DNA from: Hsuehochloa calcarea
Lineage: Eukaryota; Streptophyta; Magnoliopsida; Poales; Poaceae
Length of the DNA stretch: 64,000 bases
Assembly: GCA_036346395.1 (NCBI GenBank)
Contig: CM070604.1
Location: 45,411,662 to 45,475,661, forward strand
Direction: 5' to 3'
The first letter of the stretch is position 1; each line of letters begins with the position of its first letter. Below are positions 47,701-59,572 of this stretch, one piece after another. Below the pieces are notes generated by a model that worked only from the letters and a program-made list of their open reading frames with translations, made no database searches and had not been told where the DNA came from. The position numbers and the translations under genes were made by a program.

Positions 47701-47817
47701 GTGAAAAACCGAATTGATTTACATTTCCGTATAAAACTCGGTTTTAGCCAAAAGATTTTAAAACCGCCTATTCACCCCCCTCTAGTCGGCCTCCTCGATC
47801 TTACCCCACCCTGTTGG
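41747..47817. mobile_element. About 6-kb unclassified insertion splitting a gypsy LTR
   Basis: The flanks share TTAAGTG (41740-41746 and 47818-47824), consistent with a target duplication. The block is AT-rich with no polymerase or gag motif. Features resemble grass non-autonomous LTR elements: a purine tract (AAAAAAGGGGAGA) near 46885, a CACCCCCCTCTAGTCGGCC terminus-like stretch near 47775, and clusters of degenerate GGTACTACCG repeats at about 44125-44210 and 47540-47590. Its first 150 bp resemble 45435-45560 inside it. A solo LTR (41904-43949) is nested near its start. Confidence 0.45.
41904..43949. mobile_element. Solo LTR with 5-bp target duplication
   Basis: It begins TGTAATACCCC and ends GGGTGTTACC, an extended inverted terminus typical of some grass gypsy LTRs. 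It is flanked by AAAAG at 41899-41903 and 43950-43954. The 2046 bp have a GC-rich tract near 42000-42180, AT-rich sequence elsewhere, and no coding domains. A partner LTR or internal region is absent, so it formed by LTR-LTR recombination. Confidence 0.78.
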
Positions 47818-47818
47818 T

Positions 47819-49514
47819 TAAGTGCATCACATGTCATCAACGAGTAACAACATACAACACACATTTTGTTTACACGAAGTTGTTCCATAATCAATTAATT
47901 AAATTTAGATTTGCAACTGAAAATAATATTAATAACCCATTACATAGCTAAGCAGACTATTCGTGTCTAACCAACCTGCAGTGGTGCTATGGTAATACCA
48001 ACTAATAATTAACCAAGCTAGGGTGACAAAAGACCAAGGTAATATAATGGTCAAAGTGGATATAATCAAATGGGTGTATAGGTTATCCTAAAATATTTAA
48101 AGAATGAATAAATGAAGTAACATGCAATAGTTTGAATCAAACTAATTTTGGAAAACTGGGTTCAACATGATCAAAGGTACAACTTGCCTTGAAACAAGTC
48201 TTGGTACTAGTTTTGAACTTGATCAACTTCTCCTTCCTCCTAAGCTCTCGAAGTAACAATGTATACTCGCAAATGAAAGCAAAAATACAAATAAATACAA
48301 AACAGATCAACAAATAAAGTTGAAAAATTAATTAAAAAAATCACAAGAATGTAGGTCTTGAATTTATACAAATTTAGAAACTTTAATGAGCTCAATCGAA
48401 GTTCGTATGAGGAAAACGGTCTCTTGGACTAAGAAAAAGAGAAAGAAAATACTATTTTGAATTTTCATAATTTTTGTTCTAAAGGAAATTCTAAAATATT
48501 ACATCAGCATAACATTAGCAACAATTTCCAGAATTAAAAGAAAATCCCAAAAATAGGAATAGTGGTGGACAACCGGGTCCATGGATTCTAGTCTACAAGT
48601 CTATGGCTCACGGGTTCATGGCACAGAAGGCTGACATGTGGGGCTCACATGTCAGTGGCTCGGTCCACCGTAAACTAGGCTTAGCTAGGGTTAAGTTTGG
48701 GGTTTGAGTACAGGTACATGTACAGGTGGTGCTGACGGGGCACTGACGTGGCTGACACGTAGGCACGAGGCTGAGTTGGATCTAACATGGCGTACACACG
48801 GCGGACACATGGCTTCGACATCATCTCGACGGCGGCGGCGATGGCTCGAGAACCTAAGGTCGTCAATGATAGCGGCCACGGGGGAGCAAACGGTGGTATG
48901 TGTTGGGTAGCTAAGGCGACGACGAGCTCAATGAGGTACCTGCGGCAGTCGAAGGTGGACGTAGATGGACAACGGTGAGGTCAAAGCAGAGGCGATGGAG
49001 CTAGGGTGGCGCTCCGGCAAAAGCGAGGGCAAATATGATATGTGGTCATATACAATCCCAATGGTGGCGACCAATGGCGATGAGGCTCACCGGAACGACA
49101 ACGGTGAAGACGGAGAGCTTCGGTCGGAGTTGGAGAAGATGACGGCGGTGAGGGTGCTAGGCGGCAATTCAGGCAAAGGCGACTAGGGCAAAAGATGTGG
49201 CGCAACTCGGGGTGTGGAAAATGGAGATCCTGCAGGCTTCAAATAGCTCCAAGAGGCAGAGTCTGGGTCGGCTACAGCGGTAGCGCGGTGGGAGAGAGAG
49301 AGAGTCCGAGTCGAGGACGATGGGGACGAACGACCCACCTATTAGCGACAGCGAGGTGGACGCGGAGATGGGCTGAGGTGCGCACAGAAACAGGACGGGT
49401 GGATTGGGCCGGATAGGGAGAAATGGATTGGGCAAAAAGAATTTCAGCCAAAAAGATTTCCTGATATTTTAAATTGCTTTGGCACATTGAGAATAGCAAA
49501 TGAGCTCAGAAAAA

Positions 49515-49581
<67 letters not shown>

Positions 49582-49768
49582 CTTCCTAGCACAAAGAAGT
49601 CAAATAAAATGGTTTTAGAATTAATTGATGTTTAGATTAGTCACATTAAATTATTTTGATTTTAAAAGTCTCATGTAAGTTTTATTAAATTCAAATTAAA
49701 TTTGGTGATTTTTTAAGGAACTAAACTACTTAAAAATGTTTTAAAACTCAGAAAATTGGGATGTTACA
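47819..49768 (-). mobile_element. 5' part of the split gypsy LTR (family X, copy B)
   Basis: On the minus strand it starts TGTAACATCCC at 49768 and follows the same block order as copy A. It is interrupted at 47819, continuing at 41740-40563; total LTR length would be about 3.1 kb. It contains the (TA)n run at 49521-49576 and GC-rich spurious ORFs (48680-49440). Confidence 0.72.
49521..49576. repeat. (TA)n microsatellite
   Basis: About 28 TA units inside the family X LTR, located where the other two copies have only a short TATATTTTA. Confidence 0.95.
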
Positions 49769-50036
49769 GCGGTGCGGGCGGAGGAGGGGGGAGGCGGAGG
49801 CGGTGCGTGCGGCGAAGGTGGCTTGCCTAGGGTTAGGTTTTGGGCGGGCGGAGGGTGGTTTGGGAGGAGGGGTTTTGTTGAGTGGCAAAGGTCGGTAAAT
49901 AACCCTAAACTCTAGGGGCAATCTCAGAATGCAATCCCACTGAAGCCGTGGGAAGCTGCACGAGGGCGACTTCCGGCTTCACCACGTTATAAATGGCTTC
50001 CGGTTTCGGCAAAAGTTGTTGTAGAAAGCCGCATGT
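49769..50036. other. Short GC-rich spacer between LTR and LINE
   Basis: GGCGG-rich sequence followed by ordinary mixed sequence; no recognised gene or terminus. Confidence 0.4.
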
Positions 50037-50339
50037 TTGGGATGGTTTTTCACTTTTTCGAGTAAAAATTCGAAGCTGGAGCCGTCCAAAGAGTCCCTAA
50101 CCCCGTCATCGAGCATCATATCGACTTCAACTACAGGGCATCATCGCAGAAACCGACCAAAGTCAAGGAAAATTGAGGAAGTAATCCAAATGCCTCTCAA
50201 AGCAAAGCCGAGGCCGACTTCAAAGGCATTGATCAGAGAACTAGCAGACCTTTATGGCTTCAAAGCGAAGGAAACAATCAACGAAACAAAACGAATTGAG
50301 AAAGTTGCATCAATAAGCGACACCCCTAATAATGCTTAA
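50037..50339 (+). pseudogene. Possible LINE ORF1 C-terminal fragment
   Basis: A 100-codon ORF with a basic, RRNRPKSRK-containing stretch and SKALIRELADLYGF near its end. Its position just before the inter-ORF spacer suits the basic tail of a plant L1 ORF1, but no zinc knuckle is present. Identification is tentative. Confidence 0.35.
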
Positions 50340-50754
50340 GAAGGTACCACTGTGCCGCCAACCGGAGCCACCGTTCCATGCATCCTGTTTTGTATATGCT
50401 TCTGTGCTTCACTTCGTCTGCAAACACATCTCTTCTCATTTGCATCAAGCAATCGTGTTTGTTCCTCTAGTGTTTAGTCAGTTCATCTCTATCTTCTTGC
50501 GTCCTACTCTCTATTCCTGTCAGTCTTCTCATCTAGCGTATGTTAGAACCTTGTGTTGTTTTAATCCAGTTTGTCTCTGTGAGCCTTTTGTTTTCTTTGT
50601 CTTGTTGCTTCCTACATCCTTCTTTCTTTTTGTTTGGACATTTCCTGCTTGGCTACCTGAAAAAACTTCTGGGCTATACTCACGTTGGATCTTGGTGAGG
50701 GGCACATCCTGATATGCTCACTGATGCTTGGAGCAAACCAAAGACCTCAATGAA

Positions 50755-52170
50755 TACTCTAACTTGGAGGTCTAGGAGAGGCTTAAGAAGAGGACATAAG
50801 TTTATCAGTCTCTATTGGACTTACAACCAGTTGTGATCTGTTTACAAGAAACTAAATTGACCAACATAGATAGATTCAAAGTGATCAGCTTCTTACCTCC
50901 CAGATTGAGAAATTACCATTATCATCCATCTCTCCAGACGCCAGGTTGTACACTCACGGCCTGGTGCAATACCAAATTGGACGCATCATTGATACATGCT
51001 GATGATTGGTCATTATCACTAGCCTTCAAGTCCAAAATTGACATAACACAATTTAATATCACAAAATGTCTATGCACCATTCAAATATAGTACTCGTCAG
51101 CCCTTCTTCGATGGACTAACTGATATACGACATAACCTTTCTAGACCATGGATGGTAATTGGAAACTTCAATATATAACGATATGCGTATGAGAAAAACA
51201 ACGACAATATAAATTGGGCAGGTATGGCTATATTCAACTCATGGATACAAGATCTTGGCCTAATAGATGTGGAAATTCCTAATAAGAGATTTACCTGGAC
51301 GAACAAGAGAAGAAATCCAACAATGGTGAAGCTGGATAGGAATCTAATTGATGCAGAATGGAGCCAAACTTTTCTAGGCACTTCAGCAAAATCAGATGTA
51401 GCTACCACTTCAAACCACACTCCAATTGTTGCTGACATCACAATAGATTTCTTCATGACTCTTCAGACTAGAAAAGTTCTGGCTTCATATGCCAGAGTTT
51501 GAGAGCCTCGTGATACAAAGTTGGACGTGAGGGACCAGAAGCTTGGCTAATATCTCCATCACCAATCTCAAGCTATGAGGACTACGAGCAAAAATCAGAT
51601 TATGGTCCAAGAGGAAACGCTGCTTACCAACTCAACTTGATAGCTCCAAGACTACCTTGGAATACTTTGACAATATGGAAGAATGGAGACCTCTAACAAC
51701 TCTAGAAATCATTTTTTATAAAGAATGTCAAAATTAATTTATAAGACCTAACCTGGTTCTGGGCACTAAAATGGAAATGGCGGGCAAAGATCAAGTGGTG
51801 CAAACTAGGCGATGAGAATACACATTTCTTTCACGTAACCTCACCGATCAATCATAGAAAGAACAACATCAAGGTTCTTCTTAAAGATGGAATTGAACAT
51901 TATGACAACGCCTCCAAATTAAAGATTGCTACCGATTATTTAAGAGATCTTTTTAGTATGGCAATTCAGTGGTCTCCAACAATTGACCTTGCACATTTAT
52001 ACCAACAAGATCAGAATCTGTAGGTTCTTTCAGCCAACTTCACTTGGGAAGAGATAGCAAATGAGATTGTACATTCACCGAACAACAAAAGTCAAGGACC
52101 GAACGGATTTACCAACGAGTTCTACAAAAAAAGTTCTTGAACGTATTAAAGCCTGATCTATTACACATCT
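50755..52170 (+). pseudogene. LINE ORF2: endonuclease and start of reverse transcriptase
   Basis: EEP endonuclease motifs appear in several frames: VICLQETKL (about 50830), WMVIGNFN (about 51150), WIQDLGLIDVEIPNKRFTWTNKR (about 51240-51310) and SNHTPIVADI (about 51410). After 51700 shifted frames give RT-upstream motifs including NNKSQGPNGFTNEFYKK near 52085. At least four stops or frame changes make it non-functional. Confidence 0.75.
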
Positions 52171-53354
52171 TTGAAGCCAAATCTGAAGAGAGAAGTCGCG
52201 GAGTTCGTTGCCTTGTGCGACATGTGTCAGAAAGTAAAGGCAGAACATCATAAACTAGCAGGTTTGTTACAACCGTTGAAGATTTCAGAGTGGAAGTGGG
52301 AAGAGATCGGAATGGATTTCATTACCGGTTTACCCATGACTCAATCGGGTTATGATTCAATTTGGGTAATAGTCGATCGTCTAACCAAAGTTGCCCATTT
52401 CTTGCCAGTCAAAACCACGTACTCGGGAGATCGCCTTGCAGAGTTATATATGTCAAGAATCGTCAGTCTGCATGGTGTGTCTAAGAAGATAGTTTCAGAT
52501 CGAGTATCTCAGTTTACCTCACGTTTCTGGCAGAGTTTGCATGAAGCATTGGGAACACATCTGAATTTCAGTACTACTTATCATCCTCAGACAGATGGAC
52601 AGACTGAAAGAGTAAATCAAATATTAGAAGACATGTTGAGAGCATGTGCGCTAGCTAATGCTACCAGTTGTGATAAGAGTTTGTTGTATGCAAAATTTTC
52701 GTACAACAACAGTTATCAAGCTAGTTTGCAAATGTCACAATTTGAAGCCTTGTATGGTCGTGCCTGTAGAACCCCTTTGAATTTGTCAGAAACAGCAGAA
52801 CGTTTGGTATTTGGACCATATATTATTCAAGAAGCAGAAGAACAAGTGGCCATGATCAGAGAAAATTGAAGATAGCTCAGTCGAGACAGAAAAGCTATGC
52901 TGATAATCGTCGCCGTGATATCAGCTTTGAGCCTGAAAACTTTGTTTATCTCCGAGTTACCCCACTCAAAGGTGTTAAATGGTTTCATACCAAGGGAAAT
53001 ATTGCCCCTAGGTATGTTGGTCCGTTCAAGATTTTGGAACACCGCGGAGAAGTTGCTTATCAGTTGGAGTATCCGCAGTCGTTAGCAGGAGTGCATGATG
53101 TCTTTCATGTTTCTCAGTTGAACAAATATCTTCGTGTGCTAGAAGAACAAACTCTGTTAGATGCAATTGAGTTGAAAGAAGATCTCACTTACAAAGAGCA
53201 GCCAATCAAGATTTTAGAGGTCGTAGAGCGTCACACTAGAAGCAAGACCGTTCGTTTTTACAAGGTTCAGTGGAGCAACCACTCAGAAGGAGAAGCCACG
53301 TGGGAATGTGAAGAAGAGTTGAAAGCCGAGTTTCCTAGCCTCTTCTCTAGCTAG
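52171..53354 (+). pseudogene. Gypsy integrase and chromodomain, one frameshift
   Basis: Reads CDMCQKVKAEH (end of the HHCC finger) and then the core with its three acidic positions: GMDFITGLP, SDRVSQFTS and QTDGQTERVNQILED. The frame breaks near 52868 and continues one frame over with RQKSYADNRRRD, the GPFKILE barrel motif and a chromodomain (VQWSNHSEGEATWECEEEL) to a TAG at 53352. Confidence 0.85.
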
Positions 53355-53394
53355 CCTGAATCTCGGGGACGAGATTCCTTTAAGGGGGGTGGTT

Positions 53395-55435
53395 TGCAAC
53401 ATCCTAATTTTCCAAGCTTTAAAAATCTTTTGAATAGTTCCTAGTTGGAAAATTCATCATTTGATTTTTTTTATTGAATTTTATTAAAAGCTTAATATGG
53501 ACTTTTAATATCAAAATGATTTAATGTGATTAATCCGTACATCAACAATTGTCAAAACTATTTTATTTGGATTCTATGTACTTAGATATATTTTATAGAA
53601 TTTTTCTGAGTTCATTTGCTATTTTCTAATTACAAATTGGATTTTTTGTATTTTATAAAATAGAAAATCTATTTAAAATCCTCCGGAACAGTGTCGGGCC
53701 GAAACCCAACACTATTCTGACGTGGCTCAAAGATCGCATGCGGCCGGTTCGCCACAGCACGCGCCCTCCACTCACCGACAGTGGTCCCCACCGTCGGTCT
53801 CTCCCTCGCTCGCAAGCTCCCGCATCTACCGACGCGTGGCTCCGTGCGCTGATCGGACGCGCACCGCGTCGCGCCGTTTCGCCTCGCTGCTAGGTGGGTC
53901 CTGCTATCTTTGTCTCCACCGCGTCGTCGTCAACCTCGCACGCGCCCACCCTCGCCACCATTGCCAGAGCTTGAGCTCAAAACCAACAACGCGTTTTTCC
54001 AACTAAAACTCAGAGTTTTTTGCACCAAATATTTAGCCCTTATCTCCCCGCACCCGAATCCGGTCGAATCAAATCTCGAATCAGTTTCTATCTCCGGGCT
54101 TTCCGAATTTGATTTCGTATTCAAAACGAAGTTAAATTGGGGATTCCTTATCCCGACTCGCCCGAGCCCTATAAATAGCCCCCTAGGATCGTCAGGCCCT
54201 TCGCAACCCAAAGCCGCCACTCTCGTCGCCCTGATTGCTCTAGCGCCACCGCAATTAGCTATTTAGGGTTTTCAGCCGAGCTTCTTCTCTGACGAATTGC
54301 ACCGCCGTCACCATCGCCGCTCGCCGACTGCGCCATTGTGATCAGCATCGCTCAGGCGACCTCGTGAGCCCCTCATCGTTGCCGGAGTGTCGCCAGAGCC
54401 TCCGTCCGATAAAAGCAGAAAGCCTCCCCAGCTCTGAGCTCGATGCCGGTCCCCACCGTCGCTCCCAGCTGCCCGTAAGTGCACCTCTGAGTGCGCAATA
54501 GAGTCAACTACCTCATGGTACCACTCACCGCCGATAGATCGCCGTCGTTCGCCGGCGACCATCGGGTCCCGAGTGCCGCCTCATCGCCGAGTCCACGTCC
54601 GCCGCCACCTCAGCGCCAGCATCAGCACCCGAGCCTTCGTGTCGCGTGCGTGGCTGCATTGTTAGTGCGTGCGTGGCCGGTTCATCGCACCCCAGAGCTA
54701 GTTGCTCGATAGACTCGGTCCACTGTGAGCCGTCTCACTGACATGTGGGCCCCACATGTTAGATTTTATTTTAATTCTTTTATTTCTGGAAATTCCTTCA
54801 CTCATGTTAGCATTGGGCAATAATCCGATTTTTCTTTAGAAAAATAATTCTAGAAATTCTAATTTAGGATATTTTCTTTAGATTCAATCTTCCGAAGCCC
54901 ATATCTTTTGCACCCGAACTCCGATTGAGCTCATTCAAATTTCTAAATTTATATAAATTCAATAACTATTTATTTATGATTTGTATTTAATTTTTGGATT
55001 TTTTTTGCCTCTATTGTTTATTTCTTTCGTTTGCAAGTAGACGTTAATTCTTCGGGGACTTTCGAAGAAGGAGTGTCTCAAGATCAAGATCAATACCTAG
55101 ACATATTCCAAGGTAAGTTATACCTTTGATAATATTGAACCCAATTTTCAAAATACTTTGATTCAAATTATTGCATTCTATTGATGGGATTCCACTGGAG
55201 TTTATTTTCGTTCCGCTGCTGCTATTTTATCTATTGTCAGCCCTGTGTGGCTTAATAAATGTAAAACTCGACCTTAGGGTCACAACAGTTATTTGTTATT
55301 CAAATTACTCTTTTATCTATTAATTCGTGTTGTGTGGATCGATATTCACTTATGTTGACGTTGTGTGCACTAGAGTGATCCTGGACTAGTGCAGAATACA
55401 TAGAGGGTCCAGAATTGTATTTTTTGGTCCCGACA
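53395..55435 (+). repeat. Right LTR of the gypsy remnant (family X, copy C)
   Basis: It starts TGCAACATCC right after the purine tract and ends CCGACA. Relative to copy B it lacks about 1 kb of the middle (the block with GTGAAATCCCCAAG). GC-rich ORFs at 53722-54712 are composition artefacts. Confidence 0.78.
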
Positions 55436-56537
55436 GGGAGGGAGAGTACTAATGATAAACACTGTGTTATCAGCTATATCTACATACTACATGAGTTGCC
55501 TACAAATGGCTGGAACATAGCATAGAGACCATTGACAAAATCCGAAGAGTCTTTCTTTGGAAGGGAGATAAAGAGGTACACGACGGGCAATGTTGCTTGG
55601 TCGCCTGGACCACAGTACTGCTATCCAAATAGCAAGGGGGTTTGGGGATTCGAGATCTACGGAATCATAACAAAGCTTTGATCATGAAATCGGTAGGAAG
55701 TTACTATCTAACTTGACTGAACCTTGCTTCAGTTGGTTAAGGTGTCAGTATTTTCGAAATCACATGCCACTGTAGCCTCACCCTAGGAGACACAACGATA
55801 TAGAAAACTTTATCATATGTCTTTGAAGCAACTGCACAAATGACCAAGGTTATAATTGGAGATGGACGGGCTACTCTGTTCTAGAAGGACCATTGGACAT
55901 CCATAGGACGATTATACCTTCCCTTACCCACTCTTCTCACCTTTGCCGCCAAACCGAATTGCACGATCAGCTCACAATTCATGGGTGATAGTTGGGCAGT
56001 ATCACTACACCCGATTCTATTGCAGCAGGCACTCTTGGAATACCAGACTTTATTACACATTCTTTCTGAACAATAACTGGCGCAAGGATTTTAGACCAAA
56101 GAATCATCGCCTAGACAATGGCCGACGTAACTACTTCAGAAGTGTATAAACTCCTATCATTCCACGGCCTTAAATGGACAGCTTCAAATTATGACTGGCA
56201 CATATCAATCCCACACAAATACAAAATTTTCTTATGGCTAACTTTCAGAAGAAGACTAAACACTAAGGATAATATGGCAACTAAACAATGGATGAGAAGT
56301 CCTCATTGTGACATTTGCCCGGCACTAGAGACAATCAACCACATCATTCTACGATGTAAAACTGTGGATCACCTCTGGAAGAAAAAAAAAACTAGGGCAA
56401 CAGAAGCTACCTCATCTAATGGCATATTGGAATTTGTGAAAAAAAATCAGCTACCGAAAGGTTTGGCCCGTATGTTTTGCAACCTGCGCTCATTCGCTTT
56501 GGATTATGAGAAACAAGAGGGTATTCCAAAATATTAA
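55436..56537 (+). pseudogene. LINE ORF2 C-terminal part with zf-RVT domain
   Basis: Resumes with the late-RT motif AISTYYMSCLQM near 55470 and the basic FLWKG-like block, several stops later. 56118-56537 is a 139-codon open stretch with the zf-RVT pattern WHISIPHKYKIFLWL, HCDICPALETINHIILRC. Typical of plant L1 ORF2 C-termini. Confidence 0.8.
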
Positions 56538-56850
56538 AGATGGGGACACCACGTCACTACGTCAGATCCAAGACTACATTACCCTCTAGACCCATAGGAC
56601 TAACCCCAAACATCGCGCTTCCCTTCGCTAGTGGAGTCAACTCTTAACGCAAATTCAATAGTTTTAAATCCCTTGTTTATAAAGCTCTACGTTCTTGATT
56701 TTATTGTTGTCTTTTTATTATATTGTTTTTGTTTTTTTGTTTTTTCGTCTCTTTACACACCCCAACGTTGTAACACTCCTTAATAACTATTTTAATACAA
56801 TAGTCATAAGGCAGCGAGCTCTCTGCCTTTTACGTAAAAAAAAATATCGT

Positions 56851-57100
56851 GCAGCCAGCGCTCCATGTCCGGCAGACTCGCCGGCGTGGCTGCCGCTCTG
56901 CAAGTTGCCGAGGCTGGCGTCCGCGATGGGGCCTCGTCCTCAATGGTGCCGCGGCCGCCCGCGCGGACACGTACGATGGCCACGACGCCCGTATTGTGCG
57001 TCCACAGCTGGGGTGCGCACCGCATGCCGGCGAGAACCGCGCGCGCATCAGGCGACGGTCTCGGACGGTCGGTCTCCGACGGCACGATGCCCACCGTGTT
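56851..57100 (-). pseudogene. ACT-domain-repeat (ACR-type) gene fragment
   Basis: On the minus strand one frame reads ETDRP, AVLAGMRC, LWTHNTGVVAIVRV, GTIEDEA and MERWLHDI in that order. This fits the end of an ACT domain and the following inter-domain stretch of plant ACR proteins, which bind amino acids. Frame changes upstream of ETDRP and no start or splice context indicate a broken fragment. It stops exactly at the poly-A end of the LINE, suggesting the LINE inserted in it. Identified from memory of the family pattern only. Confidence 0.5.
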
Positions 57101-57189
57101 CCGCTAGTCCCGGTAGTAGCAGTCGTCAACAACAGTTCAGCGCTAAGCGCATCGACAAACTCCCGTTGGCTAGTCCAATATGAGTATCT

Positions 57190-58775
57190 GACACTCTAAA
57201 GAGTAAAGAAGCAATCCGAAACAATTTGCTATCTTCAAAAAGGGGGAAAAAAACAATCTGAGCATTAACGCTGTTTGGTTAGCTGGTTCGAGCGGTCCTC
57301 GACCCAATGGTTCGGAAAATGAACGTGTATACGCGTTTCGTTGGCTGAGTTAAATCGATCCGTCTAGGATCAAGCTGTTCGGGCGAATGCTGCTCCGTTT
57401 GGTTTAACGAAAAAGTATGAACCACGCTATTCAGCTTCCTCGCACCGCGCTCTCTCCCGCACTTCGCCGCCTCTATCCCCTGCTCTCCGCGCCACTATCT
57501 CCATGCCAGAGCTCCACTCACTCTTGTCAGCCTCTTCCGTTTGACCCCTCTTGCCATTCTCCTCCCCTCTTTTTCTCACCGAGCGAGGCGAAGGAGCGCC
57601 GGCTCTGCCTTTGCTGCCGCGCCCATCGCGCCACTGCCGCTCCGGTGAGCTCCCCTCCTCACCATCCGAATATTCCACGCGGATGCTGCTTCATCTGGTT
57701 TGACAAAAAAAAGTCTGAACTCGCGTCACCTTTCATTCCGGAGCTCGAGCAATCTTTCCCCTCACCCAATTTCTCCTTTGGTTGACAGGGTCATGCCAGA
57801 GTCCCCTTCTTCCCCGACCACGGCCAAAATGGCCGCTAGCGCCGCTGCATCGTCTCCTGTGATCTCCCCTCCGATTCCCTTCACTAGGAGTATCCCCTCA
57901 CCGGACCTTCCCCATCACTCACCCGAGCTCTCATCCTCTCCAGTGCCGCCGCCACGACGCGGCAGCCGTGCCGCCTCAAGCTTCCGTCGCCAAGCCGCCA
58001 CGGCTCCTCCCCGCCGCCACCATCAGCTCCGGTGAGTCCCCAATATCCCCGTGATGCTCATGCTCCCCCTAGCTCCACCCCTCATCCACCCAAACGTCGT
58101 CGCCCCTTCTCCTTCCCCAACACCGGCTGCCCCGCTCCACCGCTCTCGTGCTTGCCTGGCCACAGCTCCACCACCCTTTGTGGTCGTCTTGCACTGAGCA
58201 ACCCGTTTTTACCATCCTAAGCCGCCGCCACCTCTTTCGTCGGCGTCTAGCCTCAGCTCTGGTGCCTGGCCACCTCCCCTATTCTTCTCTTCTCTCTCTG
58301 TGTTGTGACTCGATGACAGCTGGCCCCAGATGGAGGTAGGTTCACAAAGAGACAGAGAGGTTCATCCAACCAAACAAATTCAAGTATCGTACCATCCCAC
58401 CAACTAAATATAATACTTAGATCATCCTAGATATGATGGTTTCATCCATTCTATACCATCTCATTCCAACCACATTGGTTCACCCAACCAAACGCACCCC
58501 AAGAAGCTTGAGTTCAAATATTATAGGTTCACATTCCAAACAACCTGATGCAGATACTTTTATAGAAAATCAATTCTATCCATAGGATATTCTATGTACA
58601 AAAGGTAAGTCGTTAAGCTAAAGAAAAATTGGCGGTCTCCGAAACAGGCCCCTTGGCCTTGAAAATAGACTATCCAAATAACTGTAGCATGAAATGTCCA
58701 ACACAAGTTTCTGGTACAAAATTTCCAACATAAGCTAGAATCACTGGAGATGTGGCATCAAAGTTTAGATATAAC
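57190..58775. other. Possible GC-rich DNA transposon with CTGTTTGGTT-type ends
   Basis: The left part contains GCTGTTTGGTTAGCTGG (about 57269) and the right part ends CCAACCAAACGCACCCC (about 58485-58501), loosely inverted and typical of some grass DNA elements. An internal pair of similar segments (GATGCTGCT, GGTTT, GAAC) occurs near 57387 and 57681. The GC-rich ORFs at 57417-58340 have no recognisable domain. No target duplication was found. Confidence 0.3.
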
Positions 58776-59136
58776 TGTTATGAATATATTGTGTGTATTG
58801 AAGAGAGGCTCAAATGGCGATATATATAGGATTACAGGTACATATAAGGATATGTTAAGGGTTGATACTAAAATATAGAAAATACAAAGTCCGAGTCTTG
58901 ATAATGTCGTCGTAGCATGCAGCTTTTTGGAAAATATGTCGAGTATCAAAAGACCTCCTCTCATCCGGTGTCATGCGACGGCTCATAAAGCACAAGGTGC
59001 AGGAGCGAAGTCGATCGCGGCAACAGGTCGAAGAAGATGATGAAACCGACATGAATAAAGAGAGCTATCAAATCAAGTCGAATAGGAATAGGTGGAAGCA
59101 TGACGGCGCAGATCGTAGCTCAAGACGGCGGCGACG

Positions 59137-59260
59137 CAGTGCACAAGAAGCACAACGAATGCACAGTGCAAAAGAAGCGCAACACAATGCACAAGAAGCG
59201 CAACAGAGGGCAGTGCAGAAGAAGAGCGGCGCAGTGCACATGAAGTACAACGAAGACGTA
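59137..59260. repeat. Degenerate short tandem repeats
   Basis: Imperfect units of about 20-24 bp built on GTGCAAAAGAAGCGCAACA occur about five times. They lie inside the retroelement, near its 3' (left) side. Confidence 0.75.
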
Positions 59261-59572
59261 ATGTGGAAGAAGCGCAGCGGCCTTGAACGCTTGGAGCGGC
59301 GGATCTGCAACGGCCAAGAAACTAGCAATGGAGGCGGCGCCCGCCATGCATAAGACAATTCCTATGCTTCTATGACTGATAATAAATTTGTGGACTCGTA
59401 TGGCTAAGACGAACTCAAAAAATTGAGTACTACGAACTTGGATGGACGCATCGGAAGAAGAAAAAAAAAGGAATGACTCAAAAGACTCAAGCGAATAACC
59501 AATGTAGCAAGAAGGTGTAACCGAGCTAGCAAAGAATAATATCCAATCTCAATCTCCACCGATGGCTTGAAA

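Larger units (their letters stand above)
52171..55435 (+). mobile_element. Ty3-gypsy (Tekay-like chromovirus) 3' remnant with right LTR
   Basis: Starts abruptly in the integrase zinc-binding region and runs through integrase, chromodomain, a polypurine tract (AAGGGGGGTGG) and an LTR of 2041 bp (family X, 53395-55435) ending GGTCCCGACA. Everything 5' of integrase is absent. It belongs to the same LTR family as the minus-strand LTRs at 33640-36131 and 40563-49768. Confidence 0.82.
50090..56846 (+). mobile_element. L1-type LINE, interrupted by a gypsy remnant
   Basis: Parts in order: a possible ORF1 tail (to 50339), a spacer, an ORF2 endonuclease (50755-51502), the start of the RT region to about 52170, then after the gypsy insert (to 55435) the late RT region, a zf-RVT domain (56118-56537), a T-rich 3' UTR and a short poly-A (about 56836-56844). 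The RT core between the two halves is missing. The 5' limit is uncertain. Confidence 0.75.

Noticed and set aside
53722..54712. Series of Pro/Ser-rich ORFs after the gypsy remnant
   Set aside because: Inside the right LTR; no conserved frame with related LTRs.
57417..58340. Pro/Ser-rich ORFs
   Set aside because: No domain, frames interrupted, flanked by transposon-like ends; compositional bias suffices.
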